This document shows, in pieces, positions 54,451-63,753 of a stretch of DNA of 64,000 bases. Below the pieces are notes generated by a model. That model did not search any database, was not told the origin of the DNA, and saw only the letters and a program-made list of their open reading frames with translations. Made by a program: the position numbers and the translations under genes. The stretch comes from Nitrososphaerales archaeon (GTDB lineage Archaea; Thermoproteota; Nitrososphaeria; Nitrososphaerales; CADDZS01). The DNA lies in NCBI GenBank assembly GCA_030041295.1, contig JASHOD010000142.1, positions 17,602 through 81,601 on the forward strand, written 5' to 3'. Within the stretch, counting starts at the first letter, position 1. The number at the start of each line of letters is the position of its first letter.

Positions 54451-54738
54451 GTGATTGGAAAAAAAGAGAATTCTCGATTTATTTTGAGCACGCCCAAGAT
54501 TGCAGATTGGCTCGAACGAATATCGAAGGTGACGGAATACCGATCCAAAGGATTACAACGAACCTTCCAAAGAAAATGTTCTCAGTGTGGCAAGATTCTA
54601 AACGGGAAGGACCCAACCAGGATGATGATCATTATCGGGGTAGACTCTAGCAACGTCGAGGATCAAAAGGCCTTCTTCGACATTTGTGACAAGTGCTACT
54701 CAAGTCTCAAAACACGAATTCATCAGAAAATGCAATAG
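54451..54738 (+). CDS. Small zinc-knuckle protein, unknown
   Basis: The 95-residue protein has CSQCGKILNGKDP and CDKCYSSLKTRI, a four-Cys zinc site with about 32 residues between knuckles, in a mixed alpha/beta setting. The start is GTG. Family not recognised. It lies about 80 bases upstream of the DUF5658 pair and may share transcription. Confidence 0.6.
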   Translation: MIGKKENSRFILSTPKIADWLERISKVTEYRSKGLQRTFQRKCSQCGKILNGKDPTRMMIIIGVDSSNVEDQKAFFDICDKCYSSLKTRIHQKMQ

Positions 54739-54821
54739 GAAGATGCGAACGATTCACGTTTTGACTCAAAAATCGAACTCGACTCAAGGCCTAAATATTA
54801 TTCTTATTCTATATAGATGCG

Positions 54822-55199
54822 ATGCATCTCAAGTTCCCAGTAAACAGCCGTATCGTGAATTCTCTCGGACACTATGAGGTTGCAATATCGATCCTTCTTG
54901 GATACTTTGTCTTCTTCAACGTGATGGATCTTCTATCAACCGCTTTGGCACTTGGAAGGGGACTGGCCGAATCAAATGGCGCTCTAGTTGGTCTCGCCCA
55001 ATTCCTTGGCGTGAACATTGTTGTTGCTATGGGCTTGACAAAGATCGGATTCATCTCGGGCGCGTGCCTTCTCGGAATCTTTGGGCTGAAGTCGAAGAAC
55101 GGATGGGTCCGGAATTTGGCTTTTTGGTCAATTCTTGCCTTCGTTGTTCTCTTTAGCTTAGTTTCGTATAGCAACCTCCTTGTTCTTTTGAGAGATTGA
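54822..55199 (+). CDS. DUF5658-like membrane protein, copy 1
   Basis: The 125-residue protein has three or four helices and the signature YFVFFNVMDLLSTALALGRG then ESNGALVGLAQFLGVNIVVA, matching DUF5658. Asn and Asp inside the first helix (NVMDLLST) are conserved with copy 2. A CTATATAG element lies only seven bases before the ATG, so GTG 54855 may be the real (leaderless) start. Function unknown. Confidence 0.75.
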   Translation: MHLKFPVNSRIVNSLGHYEVAISILLGYFVFFNVMDLLSTALALGRGLAESNGALVGLAQFLGVNIVVAMGLTKIGFISGACLLGIFGLKSKNGWVRNLAFWSILAFVVLFSLVSYSNLLVLLRD

Positions 55200-55256
55200 G
55201 TTACAAATCTCATCTTTGGAAATACTAGTGTAGCTCAATCTAGTACGTCAGCTCAC

Positions 55257-55715
55257 GTGTCACGCTCAGTACCTTCCGTTCACAAGGCACAATATTATTC
55301 CAACAATATAGAAAAGGCCGAATTGACGATCAGTCCGTCGGCTACACGCTCAAGAGTAACGAGAACCGCACTCTTCTTTTCCCGTTACGAAGTTATGGTC
55401 TCGATTCTGCTCGGTTTTTTTGCCTTTTTCAACCTGATGGACCTTCTCTCGACATCTTTTGCGTTAAGAAGCGGACTGCAGGAAAGTAACGTAATGCTTC
55501 TTGGAATGGCCGCCGCGATAGGCGTTAACGTTATTGTCATAATGGCTTTACTCAAAGTTATCTTCGTCGCTGGAACCGTCGTTTTGGGAGTGGTCGGAGT
55601 AAAGTCGGCAAATCTGAAAATTAGGAACATGGCGATGTACTCGATCCTAGCGTTCCTCTTCGTTTTTGTCTACGTCGCCCTGAACAACGTGATTATAATT
55701 TTGATGTCACAGTGA
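55257..55715 (+). CDS. DUF5658-like membrane protein, copy 2
   Basis: The 152-residue protein repeats copy 1 with FFAFFNLMDLLSTSFALRSG, LQESNVMLLGMAAAIGVNVI and KVIFVAGTVVLGVVGVKSAN. Its soluble N-terminus is longer (about 40 residues). The pair is a tandem duplication separated by 57 bases. Function unknown. Confidence 0.75.
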   Translation: MSRSVPSVHKAQYYSNNIEKAELTISPSATRSRVTRTALFFSRYEVMVSILLGFFAFFNLMDLLSTSFALRSGLQESNVMLLGMAAAIGVNVIVIMALLKVIFVAGTVVLGVVGVKSANLKIRNMAMYSILAFLFVFVYVALNNVIIILMSQ

Positions 55716-55792
55716 AAGTATTGAGCTGCTTTTTTCCAACCACGATTACGTTCTGTGATCTCGTTGATTGAAAGATCCAGGCCGACTCAGCT

Positions 55793-56101
55793 TCATTGCA
55801 ATTTAGGAATTATGAGTGTGTCTCTTCGACTCACGATCTCTTGCTGCATTAAATTGAAGGGGTCATTGTGATCATTGATTTTCTGATTCGCGCGCTCTCG
55901 GATCAAATTTCGATGTTGTAATTCTTCTTTCTTCTTCTGTGCCATCGGATAATACTTGAGATTAGTGAGCTCGTTTTCGAGCGGGGTACGAATTGTCTTG
56001 CTGATGCTCAACGGTGCAAGATCTTCCCTCGAAATATGCCGTGCGTAATCGACAAGACAATCATAGATCTCATCGTTTAGAGAAATTGTAACTCTTTTCA
56101 A
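55793..56101 (-). CDS. Ribbon-helix-helix protein
   Basis: The 102-residue protein starts with a CopG-like ribbon-helix-helix: KRVTISLNDEIYDCLVDYAR, then ISKTIRTPLENELTN. The C-terminal half is charged and helical. It may regulate itself or a partner; no toxin gene is adjacent. Confidence 0.65.
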   Translation of the reverse strand: MKRVTISLNDEIYDCLVDYARHISREDLAPLSISKTIRTPLENELTNLKYYPMAQKKKEELQHRNLIRERANQKINDHNDPFNLMQQEIVSRRDTLIIPKLQ

Positions 56102-56341
56102 GAATATTTACTCTGCCGAAAATTTCGAAACTTTTTGACGGCAATGAAGGATGGTTCCAGAGACGATCTTGTCTAAACTCAAAGCTGATAAAAGGTGCCG
56201 TCAAAATTAACAGAACTTATCCTTTCCCTATATGATTCCAATAGTTTCAATATTCTTCCTCACGATTTTCGAAGATCCAAGTTGGCTGACTCTAAAAGTA
56301 AAGAAAAGTGAGCGGGTGGTTTGTTAGTAATCTTCTGCAGA

Positions 56342-56621
56342 TCAGTCTTGCGAAAGGAGTCCGCGCTGAATCATTTTTCCGTATGCGTGAAGAATGAAAG
56401 ATAGGAGAAAATAGTCCCCTCTGTTACCAAATACTTTCCAAAATAGCAGGGTCAAACCTATGCACAGTAAATTCACGAGGGCAACCAGGGGACTAGCCAC
56501 ATTAAGACCTTTCAAGGCAAAGTTGAGTAGGATAAGAATGCTTGAGAAGACGAAAATGTCTAGAACTAATTTCTTGAAAAGGTCTCCTAGTTTTTCGGAG
56601 CTGTCCTAGGTCTCCGGCCAT
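56342..56621 (-). pseudogene. Two-TM membrane protein gene with a frameshift near its start
   Basis: ATG 56621, with AGGA five bases upstream, begins MAGDLGQL. One frame over, the frame between TAG 56606-56608 and TGA 56342-56344 reads SEKLGDLFKKLVLDIFVFSS then LVALVNLLCIGLTLLFWKVF, ending GKMIQRGLLSQD, a clear two-helix membrane protein with no start codon of its own. One indel near 56600 would unite them (about 92 residues). Family unknown. The flanking gaps 56102-56341 and 56622-56874 hold nothing I can support. Confidence 0.6.
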
Positions 56622-56874
56622 TTTTCCTGAATCATTTCTTTGAAATTTTGAATTTGCGATATATCTCCGTGATACTAACCGAGGGTTCGGATAGCGGTTA
56701 AATTTTCAATCATTGGAGAACGTTTGTGAGGTACGTGTCATTTTCTATAGATGCATCTTAATCGATCAAAACTGAGCTCATAGCTCAGTCTCCACTTTCA
56801 TGTACCTGGCGAATCGCTCTTTTTTGCCCTTGGTGAATGGATAAGCAAGATCTTACAAAAAGGCCCAACGAATA

Positions 56875-57726
56875 TTGACTCGGCGCTTCTTAGAAACTAG
56901 CCAATACAATGCCTCTGATCCTAGTGAATTGACTGCGCTTATTCAAGAGAATGAGAATCAGAGCCTTATTCCTGTCCTTTCTACACAGAGTGTGCCTCAG
57001 ATAAACCCCCAGTGGTCCGAGCAAGTGACAAACCTTGTCCAATCGTTTGTGGCAGCCCACCCCCGCAGAATGATCCAAGTCGCTCTACAACAGCAGCAGC
57101 AGCAACAAGATACGAGCATTGGCTCTATTTCGTTCTGGGATGGAGAAGGTGGGAAGACCCATGTCAACGTCACTGGATTATTCTCGAAAAGTGGATTCGA
57201 CTCTTTCATGAAGAAGGGATTGGAGCTCTATTCAAGAAAGATAGAAAATTCGACTGAGATTCAAGTTACAATGTCAAGCTTCAGTGCGTATCTCGGAAAA
57301 GTGTGGATGCTTTCGACCGCAAACGCTACTATTGAGCAACTTTACGCGACTCCATCACCAGATTGGGTCAGAGAGCAGGCAAAACGAGGCGCGATACAGC
57401 AGATTCTGCCGGCTGTTTCCAAGATTTTGAGCGAAACCGAAAGATGGATTCAAGATCACAGAAAGGAATTACAAATTAACTTTGAACATCGCGACAAGAT
57501 TTACGTCGACCTTCTAAAATCTGCAACTGCAATCAAGGAAATTGAAAAGGCGCTTGGACGATTTGAGGAAAAAGACTCCTTGCAGAATATCGTTAACCAG
57601 ATGAAAAACATAGTCAAGAGCGTTCAGGACATTGACAACGACTCACTTTCAAGGCTCTACAACGAAACGAAGCATCAAATCAAAGAAAGATGTGGAGATC
57701 TAGGGAAAGTACTTTCTGAAAAGTAG
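56875..57726 (+). CDS. Glutamine-tract, coiled-coil protein, unknown
   Basis: The 283-residue protein contains a run of seven or more glutamines near residue 71 followed by an alpha/beta region (GSISFWDGEGGKTHVNVTGL), then long helices (LSETERWIQDHRKELQINFE; IEKALGRFEEKD). Neither a signal peptide nor a membrane helix is seen. Family unknown. The start is TTG. It converges with the stress-protein-like gene. Confidence 0.6.
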   Translation: MTRRFLETSQYNASDPSELTALIQENENQSLIPVLSTQSVPQINPQWSEQVTNLVQSFVAAHPRRMIQVALQQQQQQQDTSIGSISFWDGEGGKTHVNVTGLFSKSGFDSFMKKGLELYSRKIENSTEIQVTMSSFSAYLGKVWMLSTANATIEQLYATPSPDWVREQAKRGAIQQILPAVSKILSETERWIQDHRKELQINFEHRDKIYVDLLKSATAIKEIEKALGRFEEKDSLQNIVNQMKNIVKSVQDIDNDSLSRLYNETKHQIKERCGDLGKVLSEK

Positions 57727-57758
57727 ATTTGCTGCCACCATCGAAGAATTAATAATTC

Positions 57759-58349
57759 TCAGACGAGAAGAATCTGGGCTTTGACCTCGGGTCTGTACAA
57801 TCCGAAGAATCGAAGCACCCTTTTCCAATGCCCATTGATGTTCTCGTTCTTGCTCGACCTTCTTCCATTGATCACAACCAGAGTATTTCCGCTGCCTGAA
57901 TATGACTTCAGTAGGTCTCGCATTCCCATGAAGGAGTACGATCCTTGCCATCTTACACCTGCCTCCTTTGCCTTTTGACCTAAGCTCTCGAGCCTTGCGT
58001 TCGCAAGCGACTCGTAAAAGCGCCACTCAAAATCCATAATTCTTTCGACTTTGGCGTACTCGAGCAAGCCTGACGATGGTGGGAACGGTTTGGCAAGATA
58101 AATCAACTCCAGGGTCCCTGAGAAACGCCGTGCAGTTTGAAGGGCGAGTTCAAACGATTTTTCGTTCTCGTGGCCGTCGCCGATTGGGAATACCACCTTA
58201 AACCGCTGGCTCGATCGTATCAACCGAGAGTTTCTACCTCGTTCGTCCAGCTCGCTCCTTTCGTCCGGCCAGGTTTCTCCGTATTTCAACTCATTTTCCT
58301 GCGGAGACAGTCCTTTCTCTACAATCGTGGTCGCCATTTTCTTTTTCAC
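57759..58349 (-). CDS. Universal stress protein-like
   Basis: The 196-residue protein has about 45 unstructured residues, then a UspA-like alpha/beta fold: FKVVFPIGDGHENEKSFELA, LQTARRFSGTLELIYLAKPF, and the ending NTLVVINGRRSSK. The usual GxxGxx(9)G(S/T) ATP site is not clear, so nucleotide binding is uncertain. Confidence 0.65.
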   Translation of the reverse strand: MKKKMATTIVEKGLSPQENELKYGETWPDERSELDERGRNSRLIRSSQRFKVVFPIGDGHENEKSFELALQTARRFSGTLELIYLAKPFPPSSGLLEYAKVERIMDFEWRFYESLANARLESLGQKAKEAGVRWQGSYSFMGMRDLLKSYSGSGNTLVVINGRRSSKNENINGHWKRVLRFFGLYRPEVKAQILLV

Positions 58350-59421
58350 GAATGAGCTGGTTTGGTGTGAATAGAGCGGATAAACGTACCTTATGTTGAA
58401 ACAATATCAACAGTAGGTCATATTGAGTCTCTAAGGATCCGAGATTCGTAGCAAAACTCCCAAAGATGTCTCGGATTTAGAAAATATTTCTCGAGGATAA
58501 CAATAAGATGGATCCTTTTGGCGGTCGTAACTTCGTATACCTGTGCCAGCAGAGAACCGTACCGCTTGAAACAGATAATGAGCTATGATTACGTTCGCCG
58601 AACAACACACAAATAGAAACGAACTGAAGGAAGACAATAGCGATTGGAACTGTTTAGAACCCCGATTGGCCATTCAGCAGAAATCCAAGAATCCATATTC
58701 AACGATCATCGAATTTTTTTGGTTAGCCTATAGGGAAAAATTGAATTGGCAATCGAATACAGTGCCTCAGATTCGATTCTAGCTATTCGGACGAACTGCA
58801 TAGAATGTGGAGGAGCATCAAGTTGACGGGAACCCGCTATGACCATAAGAATCACTGGAATCGATGCTAACAAATATGAGGACCAACGCGTTTACCACAA
58901 AGTTTGCAAGGAAGTTATTCGAAGCTCAAAGTCCAGATCAACAACAAAATGAAATGAAATCACACTTGCAAGGACTCCCGAAAACTATTCCGTGTTTCTG
59001 CGCCTACATCATGTTACCAAGATAGTGCAAAAAGTCTCGAGATGCTCGATGCCCTCTTGCTTTAGAACATTGGTAAACACATGTACATCTTGACTGCGCA
59101 GCTCACGCACAAATATTGTTCCGATGATGATGAAACATGCTCAGATGGTTGAGAATTGACGACTACTTCTTCCATCAATAATCCACATACGCTACATCCT
59201 CTTCGAAGCTTGTTCGCGTTGTCCATGTCCTAATCAGCGGGACCTGATCCTATAACTCCTTTTTCTATTGAAAATACTTACATTATTGAGTCAAAATGTG
59301 TCACACTCGAATTCCGAGATATATCTAATCTTGGAAAGAGGATAAAATTTTCCCTCAAACTGTCGTTAAAGTGCAACTATGCACAGCTGGTCAAATTAAT
59401 AACTCAACTAATTTCTTGTAT
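58350..59421. other. Gene-poor region
   Basis: About 1.07 kb without a confident gene. The best frame is 58585-58782 on the plus strand (65 residues, MITFAEQHTNRNELKEDNSD); one frame over, just after its end, sequence with a CIECGG pair follows, so a frameshifted small zinc protein is conceivable. Beyond 58850 all frames are broken. No RNA gene or repeat stands out. Confidence 0.4.
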
Positions 59422-60132
59422 TCATGTTAGCCCCGAAAATCGACGAGAAGAAGAACTCGAGCTTCTTCTCAGAAACTGATATGCTGTGCTGAACGAAAAA
59501 ACCAGGACGCATGTTACCAACAAATCCGAATTTGTAATGAAGCTCAGGCTTGTTAGCGCATTTTGAAAATGAATGTAGAATTCTCCGGAATCGAAGAAAT
59601 AAACGTACAGCGGCAGAGGCACCAAAGACAGGGACATGACCTGTAGCGTTCCTGGAATAGAATTGAACTTGATTTGAACACTAACTAGAGCGGCACAGGC
59701 AAGTAGGAAGAAACAAATCGCCACGCTCCCTCCAAAAACTGAATCTAGTAAAGGGAACGGGTCGTAACTCCACAATGTCCAGTAATGTGGCACGTGAGAA
59801 AGCAACCAGGACCCCCACACCGCAAGCTGCTCTTCCAGGAAAGCGATAATGAAAATTGTGAATGCCTTCCTGTATTTTGGAACAAGAGGGTAAAATGAAA
59901 TTGATAGCAGTACTGTGGAAAATCCAATTGCGATGAGATTGATAGATGTGGGAAGCAAACTTCCTCTCCACAAGGCGTAATTCAAAAACTCATTTTGGCT
60001 GTCAAAGCTAAGAGAGTACGGACTAGGAGACGTGTAAAAGCGGATCACAAAAAACATCGCAGTTGAAAAGCAGAGTCCAGCAACGGAAAGTATTGAAAGT
60101 GAGATGAACTTGCTTAGGCTGAATCTTTTCAT
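59422..60132 (-). CDS. Six-helix membrane protein, unknown
   Basis: The 236-residue protein has helices at about 10-30, 58-78, 88-112, 128-150, 158-178 and 202-220, with aromatic, Ser-rich loops. A Trp-rich stretch (WGSWLLSHVPHYWTLWSYDP) lies between helices three and four. It ends in a Ser/Arg-rich tail. No family is recognised. Confidence 0.65.
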   Translation of the reverse strand: MKRFSLSKFISLSILSVAGLCFSTAMFFVIRFYTSPSPYSLSFDSQNEFLNYALWRGSLLPTSINLIAIGFSTVLLSISFYPLVPKYRKAFTIFIIAFLEEQLAVWGSWLLSHVPHYWTLWSYDPFPLLDSVFGGSVAICFFLLACAALVSVQIKFNSIPGTLQVMSLSLVPLPLYVYFFDSGEFYIHFQNALTSLSFITNSDLLVTCVLVFSFSTAYQFLRRSSSSSSRRFSGLT

Positions 60133-60428
60133 AAGAATTGAAAGAGTTCAACTTCGCATTCCCTCATAACTTTCATCCATGGAATTTGGTTATTCTCTAT
60201 AGAGATAAAATTCGGAGAACCCATGTAAAACGATACGACAATAAGTCTGGTAATTCAATAGCTATCTTGATGCCGAACTGGCACTTTCCTTAATGAAAAG
60301 CGGACTATATTTCGAGAACCCCTGTGTTTTCTATCAATTTGAAGTAACGTGCTTTCTAAATGGATCCAAGTCTTAAGAGGCGTGAAGACACTTCATTGTA
60401 GGAAACGAAACACAAAGGAGTTCCAAGA

Positions 60429-60884
60429 CTATCGAGATTTTTCTGTTACAGTTTCGTTCGTAACCGCTTCTCTAGCATCAGGCTTTCGTCTCTTTTCATA
60501 AAGCGGGCATGCTGTACAGCACATTGATTCCATTTCGTTCAAGCTTTCGAATCTAATGACTTGAGCTACATCAATTCCGAGGCGTCGTGCGGTTATCTCT
60601 AGATATTCATTGTACAAATTCCAGACATCTTTTGGAGAAGAGATTGAGAGCTTTTCGACCGTCTTGTCCAAAATTATCTTGTTGAGGCTTTCCTTGCCTT
60701 GATTGCCAAACACCTTGAGAAGAGACTCACTCAAGCATAGAGGAAACTCTGCTCTGGTGCAGGCTTTCATCTGCTCGAGAGTTTTTTCATCAAAAAGTGA
60801 TTCAAGCTTCAAAATAGTTAGTGACTGAAAAGATGTTTGTTTTTTAGTAAAATATAGCATGTGGATCCGAGATTCGTATTTCAA
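60429..60884 (-). CDS. Cys-cluster protein, unknown
   Basis: The 151-residue protein is helical (FDEKTLEQMKACTRAEFPLC; LGIDVAQVIRFESLNEM) and ends in CCTACPLYEKRRKP, suggesting a metal or cluster ligand group together with upstream cysteines of the CTRAEFPLC segment. Family unknown. No partner gene adjacent. Confidence 0.6.
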   Translation of the reverse strand: MKYESRIHMLYFTKKQTSFQSLTILKLESLFDEKTLEQMKACTRAEFPLCLSESLLKVFGNQGKESLNKIILDKTVEKLSISSPKDVWNLYNEYLEITARRLGIDVAQVIRFESLNEMESMCCTACPLYEKRRKPDAREAVTNETVTEKSR

Positions 60885-61058
60885 GCTAGGATTTTGATTT
60901 ATTCACATCCTCATTGAATCAGGATTGCGAAAAGTTTGCAACACATCCTTGTTTATTTGTGGCAGATTTCTTCCAGACGGCTTTCCTAGCGATAAAGAGA
61001 GGTTCCTTGTTTTCTGTCGAATTTGAAATCCGAACTTTACTTTTTTGCTTGAGCTCTT

Positions 61059-62045
61059 CTAAGGCCTTTTCCTAGTGAACAATACTCCAACCGTAGCAAC
61101 CGCGCCGATCGAAATTACTGCGGCGATGAGTTCGATGAAATTCTCGGATGAAGAAGTACCGGAGTCGCCGCTATTGCTGGATTGTTGTTGTTGTTGTGTC
61201 ACGGTAACGTTCGAAACCTCCTTCAAGATGGCCGTAGAAACGGAGTGAACGGTAGAGGTGACCGTTTGAGTATTCGATTCTATGATAGTACTGGATCGCG
61301 TTAAAGTTTGATTGTCTGTTATAGTTCGGGTCGAATTACTGGTGATTGTTTGAGTTTGAATCTCTGTGTTGTTTACTGTCTGAGTCACGGTAGTGGTGGC
61401 ACAGCCTCCGGAAGTCGAAATAGCGGCCCCGTCAAAGTACGGCATGGATTGCGATGATGTCGTCCCGCAATTGATGTCAACGAAATGGCCGTTATCGTTC
61501 AATATGCCGTAGCACAATGATCCGATGTCACAGCTATAGTTGCCCTCAATTTGGATTGTTCCGCTATTGTTGACATTTCCGCCGTCAATGTCGATTCCTG
61601 TGCAAAACGAACTTTGTGTGCAAGCAAGAATGGGTTCCAGCACGATCGTGCCTAGATTGATGATCGCTGTTCCTGAACCATCGAGATCAATTCCATTGTC
61701 AAAACAGCTCTGGCATGTGAAGTTGCTCTCGACGAAGACTGTCGCTCCCTGATCGACCGTAAGACTGCCATTGGATTCGAAATCAAGCTGGGCGAAGCAG
61801 CTTGAGCTGCAATCGAGCAAAAGAGTAGTCCCTGATGTTACCTCAAGCGATGTATCCGGTGAGGCCCCATCATTTGTAGAAATGGTGCAGGTAGAATTGC
61901 CGTCGTCCCAAGAGCCACCAATCGCCGTGCAGTACGTGGGTTCGCTGCTCGCGCGAGCCGTCAGGAGAATACTTGGCAAATAAACAAAGGTTAAGATAAG
62001 AGCCGATACGACTGCGATTGATAACAGTAATTTGTTTGCTGGCAA
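61059..62045 (-). CDS. Ser/Thr-rich surface protein with C-terminal anchor
   Basis: The 328-residue protein has a signal peptide (LLLSIAVVSALILTFVYLPS), a Cys-rich domain with a repeated pattern (STCTISTNDG; LLLDCSSSCFAQLDFESNGS; FTCQSCFDNGIDLDGSGTAI; ACTQSSFCTGIDIDGGNVNN; YSCDIGSLCYGIL), a 70-residue Thr/Val stalk (TQTVNNTEIQTQTITSNSTR), a Gln run, and a final helix followed by RKRP. Each repeat has a Cys pair three to four residues apart. It is an exported, anchored protein, perhaps an adhesin or S-layer-associated protein. Confidence 0.8.
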   Translation of the reverse strand: MPANKLLLSIAVVSALILTFVYLPSILLTARASSEPTYCTAIGGSWDDGNSTCTISTNDGASPDTSLEVTSGTTLLLDCSSSCFAQLDFESNGSLTVDQGATVFVESNFTCQSCFDNGIDLDGSGTAIINLGTIVLEPILACTQSSFCTGIDIDGGNVNNSGTIQIEGNYSCDIGSLCYGILNDNGHFVDINCGTTSSQSMPYFDGAAISTSGGCATTTVTQTVNNTEIQTQTITSNSTRTITDNQTLTRSSTIIESNTQTVTSTVHSVSTAILKEVSNVTVTQQQQQSSNSGDSGTSSSENFIELIAAVISIGAVATVGVLFTRKRP

Positions 62046-62240
62046 AGCAAATTGAACGAAGGAAACCGGGTTCTTTTCTTATAAAACCGAGATAGCAGTC
62101 AGAACAGGGATTCGGAATTCTAACTCGCGAGATTGCGATGTTGTTGTTGTTGTAAATTTTGCAACTGACTAAGCTAAATTAAGCACATACCAAGCTCTAA
62201 GGTTTCACTTGAACTTTAATCGGTTTTGTAGGATAATTCA

Positions 62241-62452
62241 TCATTCTTTCTTCGTAATTTGGTATCCTTCCGGAAGTCTCAGCTCCACAGCTCCGATGAA
62301 CTCCCACTCTCCAACGCTGCCATATAGAACTCTAGAATCCACGCTGTTCTCATCCTCAAGTGAGCTTTACGGGCAAGAATTTCGGCTTCCTTTTCGTCGC
62401 TTGCTAGAACTATGGCATGGTGTCCTATCCCTTCGACAAAGAATAGTTTCAA
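62241..62452 (-). pseudogene. Small protein gene with a central frameshift
   Basis: TTG 62452, preceded by GAGG, starts MKLFFVEGIGHHAIVLASDE then KEAEILARKAH. The next frame carries on with SLEDENSVDSRVLYGSVGEW then EFIGAVELRLPEGYQITKKE and TGA 62241-62243. The two halves join seamlessly near 62365 into about 70 residues. One base too many or too few explains it. Family unrecognised. Confidence 0.6.
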
Positions 62453-63070
62453 TGAATTTCCCTCTCAGTTTTATTCAATCGTAAATTAATTCATTCATTT
62501 CTTAATTAAATTCGTAATTTCTGAATTAAGTGCTTGGTTATAACCCCCTCTGGTCCAACCTATTTCGTTGAAATCTCGCTTTGGCTAGGACAAGAAGCAT
62601 GATAATCACAATGGACCAGTTAGGCTCGTGCAACCAATCAACAAGGGAGCATCTCGTCGTTGGATTTGCGCGACTATTGAGAATATGAAGCTGACAAAAT
62701 CAAGAGCACTTTTGCTGTTGGATCAACTATACGAACCGGGTATTATCTCAAGTCGCGGGACTATTTGGCCATGCACGAATTGATCGAAAATGCGAGCAGT
62801 GTCGAGGCCTAGGCGAAATATGTCCTTTCTTTGGAATTGAATGTCAACGGTCTTGGCTTGCTCTAGAAGAATCTGTAACTCAGACATGTTCTTCGGCAGG
62901 CACAGTTGAAGTTATTGTTGGTAGTCTTCCTCCGCAAGATGCAAGCTGAAGAGATGCAGAATCCAGTATTCACCTCGATAGCTGAATAAGGCCCAGAAAT
63001 TTCTTTTATTTTCTTCCAGCAGATTCTAACCCAATCAAACATTGTCGCCTCTCTCCGAGATTTGAGTAAA
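62453..63070. other. Gap before VapBC
   Basis: About 620 bases with only short frames. One plus-strand stretch near 62627-62782 (VQPINKGASRRWICATIENM) is mildly protein-like but has no support. The AT-rich segment 62483-62525 contains repeated AATTAA/TTAATT elements. Nothing else can be called. Confidence 0.35.
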
Positions 63071-63088
63071 ACATATACATATACATAT
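63071..63088 (+). promoter_or_regulatory. Triple ACATAT repeat, promoter/operator of VapBC
   Basis: Three tandem ACATAT units end 14 bases before ATG 63102. The element is TATA-like and repetitive, as expected where an antitoxin represses its own promoter. It favours 63102 over ATG 63087 as the antitoxin start, because the latter lies inside the repeat. Confidence 0.45.
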
Positions 63089-63101
63089 GATATATCAACT
63101 C

Positions 63102-63326
63102 ATGGCTAAGACTATCGCCGTTTCGGACGATGTGTACAAGAAATTGAAAAAAGCTCGAATGCCTGGCGAGAGCTTTTCCTCAACGATTAGACGCAGTTTA
63201 GAATCACGTCCAAAACTTACTGACATAGTTGGGTCGAAAACCCTCACTCGCGAAGACTGGGAAGAAGCTAAGAAACTAATTGCCAAATCCGAAAGGATAA
63301 CCTTGTCGAACCTTACGAACAAATAA
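63102..63326 (+). CDS. vapB: VapB-type antitoxin
   Basis: The 74-residue protein (79 if ATG 63087 is used) begins AKTIAVSDDVYKKLKKARMP, the DUF217/RHH-like N-terminus of archaeal VapB, and continues GESFSSTIRRSLESRPKLTD with a C-terminal helix that would wrap the toxin. It neutralises the PIN toxin encoded 16 bases downstream and probably represses the operon. Confidence 0.85.
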   Translation: MAKTIAVSDDVYKKLKKARMPGESFSSTIRRSLESRPKLTDIVGSKTLTREDWEEAKKLIAKSERITLSNLTNK

Positions 63327-63342
63327 AGAGTGAAAAACGTAC

Positions 63343-63753
63343 TTGAGGATCTTTGATACTTCTTATGTCATCGATCTATCTAATTCAGACGAGGGCGCGA
63401 TTAATACCGCGAAAGTCATTGCCAGAGAGGGTTCCGTGGCAGCTCTTTCAGTTGTTTCAGTGCACGAATATCTTGTAGGAGTGTACCTTCGGTATTTTGG
63501 TAAGAACGAAATCTTGGCAACAAAGCTCCAATCTGCAGAAAGGGATCTATCACCTTTCATGATATTACCATTAACGAGAGAGATCGCGGCGGAGAGTTCA
63601 CGTATACTAGTATCGCTGATGAAAAAGGGTCAAATCATCGGAATCAACGATCTGTACATTGCTTCAACCGCATTTTTGAACAAGGCTTCAGTCGTAACGC
63701 GAAACATGTCTCACTTTAAAAGAATTGAAGGGTTGTCAGTCGAGAAATATTAG
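63343..63753 (+). CDS. vapC: VapC PIN-domain toxin
   Basis: The 136-residue PIN ribonuclease has Asp5 (RIFDTSYVIDL), Glu42 (VSVHEYLVGVY) and Asp103 (IIGINDLYIAST), with TRNMSHFKRIEGL closing the site. The last acidic position, usually Asp, reads Asn121 here but the set is otherwise intact. It probably cuts tRNA or rRNA when free of VapB. The start is TTG. Sequence 63754-64000 after it shows no gene. Confidence 0.9.
   Translation: MRIFDTSYVIDLSNSDEGAINTAKVIAREGSVAALSVVSVHEYLVGVYLRYFGKNEILATKLQSAERDLSPFMILPLTREIAAESSRILVSLMKKGQIIGINDLYIASTAFLNKASVVTRNMSHFKRIEGLSVEKY

Noticed and set aside
57103..57112. CAG/CAA run in the glutamine-tract gene as a microsatellite element
   Set aside because: It is a short in-frame repeat encoding Gln and is explained by the protein; no other copies form an array.
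58431..58673. 80-codon minus-strand frame
   Set aside because: Ser/Phe-rich, with no ribosome site or motif; kept only as part of the gene-poor region.
63071..63088. ACATAT tandem repeat as a CRISPR-like array
   Set aside because: Six-base units without spacers; better explained as a promoter/operator. No CRISPR array was seen anywhere in the window.
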